Shown here: positions 14,510-23,006 of the stretch, in pieces
How the letters are laid out: every line of letters starts with the position of its first letter
How positions within the stretch are numbered: the stretch's first letter is position 1
Source of the DNA: CAYOZL01 sp964408435
GTDB lineage: Bacteria; Bdellovibrionota_C; UBA2361; SZUA-149; CAYOZL01
Assembly (NCBI GenBank): GCA_964408435.1
Contig: CAYOZL010000010.1
Span: 1-50,123, forward strand
Length of the DNA stretch: 50,123 nucleotides
Reading direction: 5' to 3'
Notes under the pieces: model-generated
The model's database searches: none
Told to the model about the DNA's origin: nothing
What the model saw: the letters and a program-made list of their open reading frames with translations, nothing else
Translations under genes and position numbers: made by a program

Positions 14510-17500
14510 ATGAATGAAACTGTAGCTGTCTCGCTTTGGGCTCGTGGTAGAGGTTCTGTTAGTTACAATTATTCTTTAAATGGTACAGCTTCAGTTGAAA
14601 CAGATTATTTTTTTGGTGCTCAAGCATTTGTAAGCTCACAGCAGTTAGGAAGTATTGTTAATGTTAGAACTAGGGAGCCTGGAAGTAACTCTGATTCTGG
14701 AAGTGTTGAAAATGATGTCCAACTAAACTTATCCTGCGCATCAAATGCTATAGGAGCACAGTGTCAAACATTTGTTGATTATCCAGGAGAGATTTATTGT
14801 AGAGTTCCAAATTTTCAAGATATAAGGGCAAGTGTTGGCATCAGCCATAGCTCAAGTGGTGTGCATACTAAATCAGTATCAGCAAATGCAACATTTAACA
14901 TTAGTGCAACTCTAGGAGATTCTGATCCTAGTGCAATATTAAGTAATCCTATTGTTGATGGAGTTGAAATAATTGCCCCTAATATAGGAGATGAAATTAC
15001 TTTAAATAATCTTTCCTACGACTCAGATGATAATCTAGGCTCTACTCCTGGCGAAGGAATTTGTTCATCTATTTGGCAAGTTACAGATCCTACAGGCAAT
15101 GTTATTGCAGGCTCAGATATTGGAAATCCAAACTTTAATGCAGGGATTGCTGGAGTCTATAAAGTTCAGTTAACAGTTATTGATAATGAAGGAGTAGAGG
15201 TTACTGAAAGTAAAAATATAAGAGTAGGTTTAACAAAAAGATGTATTCCTCAATTTGAACCAAATCAAATTGGAGCTTGTAGTGATTCTAAAACATCAGT
15301 AGCAATAGATCCTTTTTGTGGTGAAATAAATATCACTTCTCATGATCCAACAAAAACTAGAGGCTATCCATTAAGAAATGAAATTGTAATAAGAAGTCAA
15401 ACTTCAACATCATCAACATCAAATTATATGGGGAATGCTTTTTTTACTTACGGAATGGAAGTTTCTTCAGGAACATTAATTGATGGAATGGGTAATGAGT
15501 ATGACTTTGGAGTAACGAATGGAGTGTATTCAGAACTTAATCAAAGCACTACTGGTTATACACTTAGCAACGCAGGGAATCCTCAAGAAGTTTATAAAAC
15601 AGGTAACTTTAATTATGATTTCGATATTAATGGTAAGTTAGTGTCAATTAAAGATCCAAATAATAATATTCAACAAATTACTTACAATATAGATGGCAAT
15701 CCTGAACTTGTTACAGACTTATCATCTAATAAAACTATTAGTTTTACTTATGGAGAAAACAACAAAGTAAGCAAAGTGATAGAAAATGGTGGCTTTTCAA
15801 TTAGAGAATTAAGCTATAATGCTGATAATCAAGTAACTTTAATTCAAACAAAAGATAATTTAGATAATGTAATAAGAAGTATCGATTTTACATATGACAC
15901 AGAAAAAAGAATATCTTCTATTACTAGAGATTCTAACCCAGAGACTACAGCTACAATTACTTATGATTCTAATGGCCAAGTAAATGTAACTTATCCAACA
16001 GATCAAACTGAATATACTTATTTAGATTTAAACAGCACTACAGGAGTTGCCTACAAAACTGAAATACCAAATGTAAATGGCCAAAGTTCAGTTCTAAGTT
16101 ATGATATTGATGGAAATCTTTTAAAAGCTGAATATCCTGCCTATAATGGTGCAACAGAAAATCTAGTTTTTACTTATACCTATGATTCAAATAGAAATGT
16201 ACTAACTGAGAGTAACGGAGTAACTACTCTTAGCTATACCTATGATGAGCTAGGTCAAGTAACTAGAGTAGAGGATAATCTAGCAAGGTTTTCAAGCTAT
16301 ACTTATGTAAATAGAAATTTAGCTACAATTTCAGATAATTTAGGATTACTTTCTACTTTTAGTTATGAAAACATTAATCTTCCAAACGCAGTTACTGGTA
16401 TTACAGATGTAGAGAATAACACTTGGGGTTTTACAAGAAATCAATTCGGGCAAGTAGCGAAAATCACTCCACCAGAAAATTCTCCTACAGGAGAAACTAA
16501 CTTTACTTACGAAGAAGATGCGCAATCTGCTGAATATGGTTGGTTAAGAAGCATTACTAATGGAGCAGGGGATCTTGTAACAATTAATAGTTATACAACT
16601 CTTGGAGATGCAACATCAATTACAGCTAATCCAAATGATACAGTTTCAAGAACCACTCAGTATGCATACGATGCAACTCAAAGAGTAACTAAAGTAACCC
16701 AGGCAGATGGAAAAGAACTAAATATTTCTTATACAGGGCCAAATCCTAGTTTAGTTGTAGATGAAGCAGGAACAATGAAGCAATATGGATACTGTGCAGA
16801 GTGTGGAAAGTTAACTTCAGCTAGTGGGCCTTTAAACTGGGCACTTTCTTGGGTGCTAGACGAGGATAAAGATGTAGCATCTTTTCAAGATGCGATGACT
16901 AATTCAACAGAGTACTCTTATGGAAACTCAAAAGAATTAAAGCAAATTACTTATCCAGATAACCAAAAAGAGAATTTCTCTTATGATAACTTTGGAAGGT
17001 TAGTAGAGCGCAACAACGATGCTTCTCAATTAAGACAAATGACTTACGATGGAAGCGGTTGGATGACTCTTTATGATGCTGGAGATGAGAAATTTAGCAT
17101 TGAATACAACGATGATGGAACAGTAAGTAAAGAAGTTGATTTAAATAACAACTCTAGAAAAAGATACGTATATAATTCTAGAAGACTACTTCAAAGAGAG
17201 GTTTACAATTACAGACCACTCGGGGCGAATGAAAATCAACGTTTTGTCTATCGTTACAATACCGATGGCACCATGCGTAAAAAAATACTTAAAGAGTTAG
17301 ATCAAGTAATTTTTACCTGGATTTATAGATACGATGCTGCTGGAAGATTAAGAAAAATAATTACTAGCACTCCTTTACAAGAAGCAGCGCAAATAGAGCC
17401 TGATACAATAAGATTTATCTATGACGGTGAAAGTAGAATTAAAAGACAGGTTAATTCAAATGGCACTAGAGTAAAATACTTCTATAATCTAGATAGAGGT

Positions 17501-18730
17501 TGGCCAATAAGAATAGCTTATTTTAAAGACAATGTTAAAACTCATCAATACAAATTAGAATATGATAACGGTTTAGATACAATTGGAAATATTACAAAAG
17601 TAATTGAGCTTAATGGAAGTATAATAAATTACACTTACGATGAGCTGTATAGATTAACTAGTGAAGTAAGAACGGGAACTAATCCATATAGTAGAACCTA
17701 CTCATATGATTTAACTGGAAATGTACTAACTAAAAACGGCATAAGCTTCGCTGAATACGATGTAGCTAATAAATTAACTAGCCTTGAAGGACAAGCTGTT
17801 AGTCACGACCAAGCAGGGGATGTAACAAATTTATTAGGAAATAACTTTTCTTGGACTAATAGAGCGAAACTTAAATCGGCTGGAAGCTTAATTTCTAATG
17901 TTGATTATACTTATAGCTTTGATGGCTTAATGATTAAATCAAATGATGAACTTCATTATAGAACTGAATCTAGTATAGGTTTAACTCAACATACTACTGA
18001 TAATTCTATTAGAACACTTTATACTTATGGCCCAACTGGATTAGTTGCCACACATAAGCTTCAAGAGTTGCTTCCACCACAAACTTCTTGGTACCAATTT
18101 GGCCCACAAGGAGAGGCTAGGGAACTGACGAGTAATATAGGTGAAGTTACTGATACTTATCTCTATACTGCTTATGGAGAGGAATTATCTAGTACTGGTA
18201 ATACTTCTAATCCACACAGATATGGTGCAAAGTTTGGATATTATACAGATTCAACTACAGATTTAATCATAGCAGGACAGCGTTGGTATGCGCCTCAAAC
18301 TCTAAGGTGGTTAAGTAGAGATCCGATACATTATAGTGGAGGAGTTAATTTGTATCAGTATGTAGAAGGTAATCCGGTGAAGTATGTTGACCCTAGTGGA
18401 AATAGTCCTGTGATTAATTTAAGTCCAAGACCAGTCGTTGTTAGTGGAAATCCTGGAATGTTTACTGGTAGTGGAAGTCAAATTGAATTTCCACTACAAC
18501 CTGGACAAACATGTAGTTTTTTTAGTCCAATAAACGGTGTTAGGGATGTAGATGCAGTGGATACTAATGGAGACAATAATGCGGATATTCGTGATGAAAA
18601 AATAGATGGAACAAGTATTAGTAATTCAAAAAATCCTCTTAACTTTGGACCAGTTTTTATACAGTGTAAACCAGGTTCTCTTGCTCCAGGATGTGAAATA
18701 GAGGTGGTTGATAAGCCTCCTTTATTTTAG
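14510..18730 (+). CDS. Rhs/YD-repeat protein, candidate polymorphic toxin
   Basis: The 1406-residue frame lacks the signal peptide, which lies in the shifted frame upstream (14242-14442). The first 240 residues are beta-rich, with a PKD-like end (VYKVQLTVIDNEGVEVTESK). From about residue 300 onward there are many YD repeats (forms of YDxxGxV/L), ending in the Rhs core block LRWLSRDPIHYSGGVNLYQY then VDPSGN. In Rhs proteins these wrap into a shell holding the cleaved C-terminal toxin. Here the tail after VDPSGN is about 110 residues and ends in CKPGSLAPGCEIEVVDKPPL. It matches no toxin I know. A candidate immunity gene follows 15 nt later. Secretion would depend on repairing the frameshift. 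Confidence 0.85.
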   Translation: MNETVAVSLWARGRGSVSYNYSLNGTASVETDYFFGAQAFVSSQQLGSIVNVRTREPGSNSDSGSVENDVQLNLSCASNAIGAQCQTFVDYPGEIYCRVPNFQDIRASVGISHSSSGVHTKSVSANATFNISATLGDSDPSAILSNPIVDGVEIIAPNIGDEITLNNLSYDSDDNLGSTPGEGICSSIWQVTDPTGNVIAGSDIGNPNFNAGIAGVYKVQLTVIDNEGVEVTESKNIRVGLTKRCIPQFEPNQIGACSDSKTSVAIDPFCGEINITSHDPTKTRGYPLRNEIVIRSQTSTSSTSNYMGNAFFTYGMEVSSGTLIDGMGNEYDFGVTNGVYSELNQSTTGYTLSNAGNPQEVYKTGNFNYDFDINGKLVSIKDPNNNIQQITYNIDGNPELVTDLSSNKTISFTYGENNKVSKVIENGGFSIRELSYNADNQVTLIQTKDNLDNVIRSIDFTYDTEKRISSITRDSNPETTATITYDSNGQVNVTYPTDQTEYTYLDLNSTTGVAYKTEIPNVNGQSSVLSYDIDGNLLKAEYPAYNGATENLVFTYTYDSNRNVLTESNGVTTLSYTYDELGQVTRVEDNLARFSSYTYVNRNLATISDNLGLLSTFSYENINLPNAVTGITDVENNTWGFTRNQFGQVAKITPPENSPTGETNFTYEEDAQSAEYGWLRSITNGAGDLVTINSYTTLGDATSITANPNDTVSRTTQYAYDATQRVTKVTQADGKELNISYTGPNPSLVVDEAGTMKQYGYCAECGKLTSASGPLNWALSWVLDEDKDVASFQDAMTNSTEYSYGNSKELKQITYPDNQKENFSYDNFGRLVERNNDASQLRQMTYDGSGWMTLYDAGDEKFSIEYNDDGTVSKEVDLNNNSRKRYVYNSRRLLQREVYNYRPLGANENQRFVYRYNTDGTMRKKILKELDQVIFTWIYRYDAAGRLRKIITSTPLQEAAQIEPDTIRFIYDGESRIKRQVNSNGTRVKYFYNLDRGWPIRIAYFKDNVKTHQYKLEYDNGLDTIGNITKVIELNGSIINYTYDELYRLTSEVRTGTNPYSRTYSYDLTGNVLTKNGISFAEYDVANKLTSLEGQAVSHDQAGDVTNLLGNNFSWTNRAKLKSAGSLISNVDYTYSFDGLMIKSNDELHYRTESSIGLTQHTTDNSIRTLYTYGPTGLVATHKLQELLPPQTSWYQFGPQGEARELTSNIGEVTDTYLYTAYGEELSSTGNTSNPHRYGAKFGYYTDSTTDLIIAGQRWYAPQTLRWLSRDPIHYSGGVNLYQYVEGNPVKYVDPSGNSPVINLSPRPVVVSGNPGMFTGSGSQIEFPLQPGQTCSFFSPINGVRDVDAVDTNGDNNADIRDEKIDGTSISNSKNPLNFGPVFIQCKPGSLAPGCEIEVVDKPPLF

Positions 18731-18745
18731 ATAGATAATTCTATT

Positions 18746-19084
18746 ATGATTTTAAAAAAAACGATAAAAAGAGTGTTGATTTTTGTAGGAGTGTTATTCC
18801 TTATTTTTCCATTCTTATTAGTTTATTTAAGATATCAGAATTATTTAGTACCAGAATTCAGAAATTTTGTATCTGACTGCAAAAGTATTAAGCCCGGTTT
18901 TTTAGAGGTTAATGTTAGAGATATAATGAAAAATTATGAAGATCTTAACAGTATTGATCCGAAAGGTAATAGGGACAGTTTAAAATTGGCTTATCGCATA
19001 AGTAGTAAGTACTCAGCAGATCTTTGTTTGATTAGACTTTCTAAGTCTCGTAAAGTTATTAAATCAGAATTCTCACCAGATTAA
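18746..19084 (+). CDS. Membrane-anchored small protein, candidate Rhs immunity
   Basis: 112 residues with one N-terminal membrane segment (about 8-29, VLIFVGVLFLIFPFLLVYL) and a soluble part with two cysteines (FVSDCKSI and ADLCLIRL). It starts 15 nt after the Rhs stop on the same strand. Small genes in this place usually encode the immunity protein for the Rhs C-terminal toxin. The two cysteines and the outward-facing topology would suit an envelope-acting toxin. No family is recognised; the immunity role is inferred from position only. Confidence 0.6.
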   Translation: MILKKTIKRVLIFVGVLFLIFPFLLVYLRYQNYLVPEFRNFVSDCKSIKPGFLEVNVRDIMKNYEDLNSIDPKGNRDSLKLAYRISSKYSADLCLIRLSKSRKVIKSEFSPD

Positions 19085-19092
19085 TTAATATC

Positions 19093-19120
19093 TAGCAACT
19101 TTTCATAAAATTCTGCGATT
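19093..19120 (-). repeat. Core box of repeat A, inverted, degenerate
   Basis: On the minus strand it reads ATCGCAGAATTTTATG then AAAAGTTGCTA. It lies between the candidate immunity gene and the broken lipoprotein gene. Confidence 0.55.
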
Positions 19121-19361
19121 ACTCCTAAAAGAAGTAAAAATAGGAGATTTTATGAAAAAAGTAATTATAATAACGGTATTATTAATGTTTAATGCCTGTG
19201 CAACAATAGTAAGTGATAGCACTTATCCAATTTCTATTAACAGTAATGTAAACGGAGCTAAGGTTGAAGTAACAACGACTAAAGGCTTTAAGGTTTATGA
19301 TGGTCAGGCACCTGCTAATCTTACTTTAGATGCAGGGGATGGATTTTTTACTAAAGCAAAA

Positions 19362-19440
19362 TATATAGTTGACACAGTTTAATTTTCAGTTAGATAGCTT
19401 CGCTTAATTTTACTAAAAATCAATCTGAATCAACTATATA
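19362..19440 (+). mobile_element. 79-bp inverted-repeat element (MITE-like), copy 1
   Basis: The termini TATATAGTTGA (19362-19372) and TCAACTATATA (19430-19440) are perfect inverted repeats. The interior TTTAATTTTCAGTT and TAATTTTACTAAAAATCAA is shared with copy 2 at 19628. It interrupts a lipoprotein gene. It codes for nothing. Confidence 0.75.
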
Positions 19441-19508
19441 CTGTTTTCCGCTGCGCTCGGCATATACTAGCCATGATTTAAACGTAAAACTAAATCACAA
19501 CTAGTATA
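19437..19508 (+). repeat. Repeat B, copy B1, abutting the MITE-like element
   Basis: TTTTCCGCTGCGCTCGGCA is followed by a hairpin with arms TATACTAGCCATGATTTA (19463-19480) and TAAATCACAACTAGTATA (19491-19508). It is closely similar to the copy at 8709-8785. Confidence 0.8.
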
Positions 19509-19627
19509 ACGTAAAAGTATCAAGTCCTGGCTACCAAGATTTAATCAGTTAAAAACGCTTAGAGAGCAAGGAATTTTAACTCAGTCTGAGTATTCATCTA
19601 AGAGAAATAAAATCTTATCTGGGTTGT

Positions 19628-19707
19628 AATATAATTGACTTATTTTAATTTTCAGTTTGAAGACTAACGTCTAATTTTACTAAAAATCAACCTAAGTCAA
19701 TTATATT
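19628..19707 (+). mobile_element. 80-bp inverted-repeat element (MITE-like), copy 2
   Basis: A 15-bp perfect terminal inverted repeat (AATATAATTGACTTA at 19628-19642, complement at 19693-19707) flanks an interior matching copy 1. Its left end overlaps the stop codon of the SHOCT-like fragment. Repeat B copy B2 follows at once. Confidence 0.75.
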
Positions 19708-19776
19708 TTTACTTCCGTTGCACTCGGCAATATACATCTAACAGTATTAACTAGAGATTAAATTGTTAGCTATATA
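19708..19776 (+). repeat. Repeat B, copy B2 (diverged)
   Basis: CTTCCGTTGCACTCGGCAA is followed by a hairpin of TATACATCTAACA (from 19731) with TTGTTAGCTATATA (to 19776). As with copy B1, it directly follows a MITE-like element. Confidence 0.65.
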
Positions 19777-19807
19777 AATAAAGCCTTGAAAGTGTTAAGT
19801 TTAGTTA

Positions 19808-20278
19808 ATGCCTAAAGAACTGAAACTTTACTTAGATAATCACAATCAAGGCTTAACTATTTTAGAAAAAATAGGAGCTAATAAAGAAAAGCAAATAATA
19901 GTACATGATACTTATTTTAATCAACCAGAAGGAAGGGTTAAAAAAATCTCTATAAAAGGGGAAGATACTTTTTTAGTGGAATTACAAAGAGAAGATAAGG
20001 GCTTTAAAACTATTGAAAAAGAAAAGCTAGAAGATTCGGCTGATTTAACAAAAAAGTTAGAAACAGAACTAGGAATTTTTGTAGAAATTAAAAGAGATAC
20101 TGAATATTATAGAAAAGAAGATAAAACCTTTTATTTAATAAAGATTGATAATGTAGGTAGTTTTTTAGTTGTTGAGTCTGAAAATCTTAGTGAAAGTTAT
20201 ATAAAAGAAGATTTAGGTATTTCTAATCCTAAATATTTAACAGTTCCTTTTAGTGATTTAGTTAAAAGTAGAACATAA
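19808..20278 (+). CDS. CYTH-domain protein
   Basis: The 156-residue protein matches the CYTH/triphosphate-tunnel fold: an N-terminal ELKLYL strand, then DTYFNQPEGRVKKISIKG, TFLVELQRED, a central acidic helix part, EIKRDTEYYRK, and YLIKIDNVGSFLVVES. Family members hydrolyse or cyclise triphosphorylated substrates such as ATP, thiamine triphosphate or polyphosphate with metal in a beta tunnel. The usual N-terminal ExExK signature is poorly kept here (KELKLYL), so the activity is uncertain. No ribosome site precedes the ATG. It lies between repeat B and the trbB operon and has no clear partner. Confidence 0.8.
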   Translation: MPKELKLYLDNHNQGLTILEKIGANKEKQIIVHDTYFNQPEGRVKKISIKGEDTFLVELQREDKGFKTIEKEKLEDSADLTKKLETELGIFVEIKRDTEYYRKEDKTFYLIKIDNVGSFLVVESENLSESYIKEDLGISNPKYLTVPFSDLVKSRT

Positions 20279-20298
20279 AAAACTTCCTAATTATTTGT

Positions 20299-20338
20299 CC
20301 AAGATTAACACCCTACATTAAAAATTAGTTATTAATAT
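20299..20338 (+). promoter_or_regulatory. CCAAGATTAA operator-like motif of the trbB operon
   Basis: CCAAGATTAACACCCTACAT at 20299-20318 matches the relaxase motif (9655) in almost every position. A TAATAT -10-like box is at 20333-20338, and the ATG follows at 20350 with no ribosome site. Confidence 0.65.
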
Positions 20339-20349
20339 AGTCTGCTCAT

Positions 20350-21291
20350 ATGAGCCAACAATCAACAGATAGACTTACAGAATTACTTTCTACTGCTTTA
20401 GGTACTGATATAGGTGCACTATTAGATGATCATACAGTAAGTGAAGTTAGACTTAACTCAGATGGTTCACTCTGGGCTCACAAACTAGGTATTGGTAAAA
20501 TTAAAGAAAAAGCTTTTATCGCACCAGAGAATGCTAAACGGGCAATTCAAACAGTAGCATTTAGTGTCGGAGAGGTTTGTAACGAAGAAAACCCTTCAAT
20601 CTCAGCTGAATTACCTGGTAGCGGGCAACGTTTTCAAGGAGTAATCCCTCCAGTGGTGAAATCTCCAGTAATTGCGATTAGAAAAAAGGCTGTAAGAATT
20701 TTTACTCTTTTAGATATGGAGACTCAAGGAGTACTACCTAAAGGAGCAAGAGTTTTACTAGAAGACTCAGTACTTAATAAAAAGAATATTTTAGTAGTAG
20801 GTGGGACTGATAGCGGGAAAACAACCTTTACTAATGCATTACTACAAATAGTATCAAAAACTAAGGATAGAATAGTAATAATTGAAGACACCCAAGAACT
20901 TCAATGTGACGCAGAAGATGTAGAGTATTTAAGAACAAGAGATGGTGTTTGTTCCCTTAGAGACTTAGTAAGAACAACAATGCGATTAAGCCCTGATCGA
21001 ATAGTCATAGGAGAGGTAAGATCAGCTGAAGCATTAGACTTATTAAAAGCTTGGAATACTGGTCATAGTGGGGGCGTTAGTACCGTGCATGCAAGTTCAG
21101 CAAAAAAAGGTTTATCAAGAATTGAACAATTAGTAAGCGAAGCTAATGTAAGTCCTAGTAGAGAAATGATAGCAGAGGCAATTAACATTATAGTTTATAT
21201 GGAAAAGGTAGGTAAAAAAAGAATAGTAAAAGAAATTACAGAAGTAAAAGGTGTAAAGGAAGGGGTTTATGACTGCGAACAGCTATACTAA
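20350..21291 (+). CDS. trbB: TrbB/VirB11-type secretion ATPase
   Basis: This hexameric ATPase sits at the cytoplasmic face of the mating channel and powers pilus assembly and transfer. The 313-residue protein shows NILVVGGTDSGKTTF (Walker A, 151-159), the Asp box VIIEDTQEL (177-184), and the block MRLSPDRIVIGEVRSAEAL with the His box GHSGGVSTVHA. Walker A has Asp where TrbB proteins usually have Gly (GGTGSGKT). Normally trbB heads the trb operon; here it is on the opposite strand, 17 kb from trbC, and is followed by an SH3 protein and a peptidase instead. Confidence 0.95.
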   Translation: MSQQSTDRLTELLSTALGTDIGALLDDHTVSEVRLNSDGSLWAHKLGIGKIKEKAFIAPENAKRAIQTVAFSVGEVCNEENPSISAELPGSGQRFQGVIPPVVKSPVIAIRKKAVRIFTLLDMETQGVLPKGARVLLEDSVLNKKNILVVGGTDSGKTTFTNALLQIVSKTKDRIVIIEDTQELQCDAEDVEYLRTRDGVCSLRDLVRTTMRLSPDRIVIGEVRSAEALDLLKAWNTGHSGGVSTVHASSAKKGLSRIEQLVSEANVSPSREMIAEAINIIVYMEKVGKKRIVKEITEVKGVKEGVYDCEQLY

Positions 21292-21847
21292 AAATTATGA
21301 TTTTTCGAATAAAGAAGAAGGCCTTAAACAAATAGAGAGAAAAGAAACAGAAAGAAGGGAAACAGAGAGGAGAGAAACAGAGAGAAGAGAAGTAGTACTG
21401 GAAATAAAAAGAATAGACTCTGTAGTAATTACAGCTTTTATTGCTTTTTTTAGCATTGGAATTTTAGCAGGTTCATTTATTCAGCCCAGTAGCGCTAAAT
21501 TAAGTGAATCTCAAATAGAAGAAATTGAAATTCAAACGACAAAACGAGTTTTATCATCTCTAAAAACTTCTTTGTCTACGAAGTTGGGAATAAAAAGTTC
21601 TCCAGAGCTATCTACTAAGCTTGCAATTAAAGAACTAAATCAAGACAAAAAACAGATACTACATATAGTAGCTAAAAAAAGAATTAATCTAAGATCTACT
21701 CCATCATTAGAAGCAAAAATCTTAGCAGTTATAGAACCTGGGACTGCTTTGTTATTAGTTTCAAGTCAAAATTCAGAGTGGTTTGAAGTAAAAAGCCCAG
21801 TAGGGAAAATATGTTGGGTTAAAAAGGAGTTAGTTCAAATTGTTTAA
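21269..21847 (+). CDS. Membrane-anchored bacterial SH3-domain protein
   Basis: The start ATG at 21269 has AAGGAAGGGG upstream, although it lies inside the trbB 3' end (23-nt overlap). Residues 22-47 hold the near-perfect repeat KETERRETERRETERREV, probably a short cytoplasmic coiled coil. One membrane segment follows (about 52-72, VVITAFIAFFSIGILAGSF). The C-terminus (residues 129-192) is a bacterial SH3 domain: IVAKKRINLRSTPSLEAKIL, then WFEVKSP and CWVKKELV. SH3b domains bind peptidoglycan. Between a secretion ATPase and a peptidoglycan peptidase, it probably guides wall remodelling for channel assembly. Confidence 0.8.
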   Translation: MTANSYTKNYDFSNKEEGLKQIERKETERRETERRETERREVVLEIKRIDSVVITAFIAFFSIGILAGSFIQPSSAKLSESQIEEIEIQTTKRVLSSLKTSLSTKLGIKSSPELSTKLAIKELNQDKKQILHIVAKKRINLRSTPSLEAKILAVIEPGTALLLVSSQNSEWFEVKSPVGKICWVKKELVQIV

Positions 21848-22313
21848 TCTACTTTATTCATTTTCTTTTCTTACAATATCTTTTTTGCCACTGTCTTTAT
21901 TACCCTTGTCTTTTGTTCCTCCCCTTGTCACTCCTTCGGGTAATTTAGAAATTAGTAGTGAATACGGTAAAAGATTTCATCCTATTAAAAAAACTAATAG
22001 AATTCATCACGGAATAGATTTAAAAGCTAAAAAAGGAGATAAAGTAAAATCAATAGGCTACGGCACAGTATTTTTTGCTGACAGTTATGCAGGTTACGGT
22101 AAATTTGTATCCATTTCTCATTCTAATGGTTACAGCTCTCATTATGCTCACTTAAGTAGTATTAATGTTAAAGTAGGTGATAAGGTTAAAGCATCTGATT
22201 TGATAGGTAGAGTAGGGAGCACTGGGCTTTCAACAGCACCTCATTTACATTTTGAAATAAGAAAAGATGGGAATTCTCTTAATCCTAAAGAATTGTTGAA
22301 GATGATAAGGTAG
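21840..22313 (+). CDS. M23-family peptidoglycan endopeptidase of the transfer system
   Basis: 157 residues with a hydrophobic N-terminus (1-27, likely signal or anchor) and a LytM domain. Zinc ligands fit HHGID (H56 or H57 with D60) and HLH (H137), with catalytic H101/H104 in HYAHLS. The end reads LSTAPHLHFEIRKDG. It cleaves stem-peptide cross-bridges, a job often done by VirB1-like lytic transglycosylases in other conjugation systems. The start is TTG (AAGGAG 10 nt upstream) and overlaps the SH3 gene by 8 nt. A diverged duplicate of its last 35 codons lies at 26365-26480, beyond four kilobases of unrelated genes. Confidence 0.88.
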   Translation: MFNLLYSFSFLTISFLPLSLLPLSFVPPLVTPSGNLEISSEYGKRFHPIKKTNRIHHGIDLKAKKGDKVKSIGYGTVFFADSYAGYGKFVSISHSNGYSSHYAHLSSINVKVGDKVKASDLIGRVGSTGLSTAPHLHFEIRKDGNSLNPKELLKMIR

Positions 22314-22390
22314 GGCTTAGATGCTAGTTTGGTTAAAGAATTTAGAAAAAAAAATATTTTGATTATTTTATATATGGAAAGAATTTTATA

Positions 22391-22957
22391 ATGCTCAAAG
22401 TTTATTACAACCAAATTTTTCAGCACTTAAATATACTTATGATGATACTTTTTCTCTCAAGTATTTGCTCTTGTACATATGTAAAACAAAAAAGAGAGCC
22501 AAAAGTTGTTGAGTATATCTTTAACAAAGAAACAAAAAGTTACTTTGTAGCAGTAGATAAGACAATTAGCTACCGACCAACTGGATTAACAGAGATATGG
22601 AGATGGGGCGTAAATGATTATGATTGGAAATTAGATATTTATCTAGCAAATAAAAATACACGAGAAATTAAAAAAATTATTAGCATCAATGATTTACCTA
22701 CTAGTTATATAGATCTCAAAAAAATTAACAATGAATGTTCTGCTCTAGAGTTAATAGAAAGTTCTTCTGATAAAATGGAACTTAGGAGTTATCAAATATG
22801 CATTGATGGTTCGAAAAAAGAGATTTTAAATTTGAGAAGAACATTGTCTTTAAATCATTATGGTAGACAGGTCTCTAAAAAGCGGAACTTACAATACGGC
22901 TATAAAAAAATTTTTTCAATTACAGAAAATGGGTCGTTGGAGTGGAATAAGGAATAA
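22391..22957 (+). CDS. Lipoprotein-like protein (188 aa), unknown
   Basis: It has an N-terminal hydrophobic part ending in SSICSC, a likely lipobox with the cysteine at residue 26 or 28. A start at the internal Met 17 would give a more usual signal length, but neither start has a good ribosome site. The mature part is soluble, with TISYRPTGLTEIWRWGVNDY and a C-terminal GYKKIFSITENGSLEW. No family is recognised. It is the first gene of the block inserted after the M23 gene and ends at a two-way terminator. Confidence 0.65.
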   Translation: MLKVYYNQIFQHLNILMMILFLSSICSCTYVKQKREPKVVEYIFNKETKSYFVAVDKTISYRPTGLTEIWRWGVNDYDWKLDIYLANKNTREIKKIISINDLPTSYIDLKKINNECSALELIESSSDKMELRSYQICIDGSKKEILNLRRTLSLNHYGRQVSKKRNLQYGYKKIFSITENGSLEWNKE

Positions 22958-22960
22958 AAT

Positions 22961-22983
22961 AAAGAGGCTTTAAAGCCCCTTTA
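22961..22983. terminator. Bidirectional terminator between converging genes
   Basis: AAAGAGGCTT-TA-AAGCCCCTTT forms a 10-bp stem with one mismatch, flanked by A-rich and T-rich sequence on both sides. Confidence 0.7.
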
Positions 22984-23006
22984 TAATTACTTTATCCAGA
23001 TAAGTT

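Larger units (their letters stand above)
19152..19629 (+). pseudogene. Lipoprotein gene with PEGA-like and SHOCT-like parts, split by inserted repeats
   Basis: The 5' part encodes a lipoprotein signal (lipobox FNAC) and a PEGA-like beta domain ending in GDGFFTKAKYIV. At 19362 a 79-bp inverted-repeat element and a repeat B copy interrupt it. After them, GTAAAAGTATCAAGTCCTGG resumes as VKVSSPGYQDLI, the expected continuation. A SHOCT-like end (FNQLKTLREQGILTQSEYSS) follows in a different frame up to 19629. As it stands the gene gives a 76-residue truncated product. AGGAGA precedes the ATG. It was a surface lipoprotein of unknown role. Confidence 0.7.
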
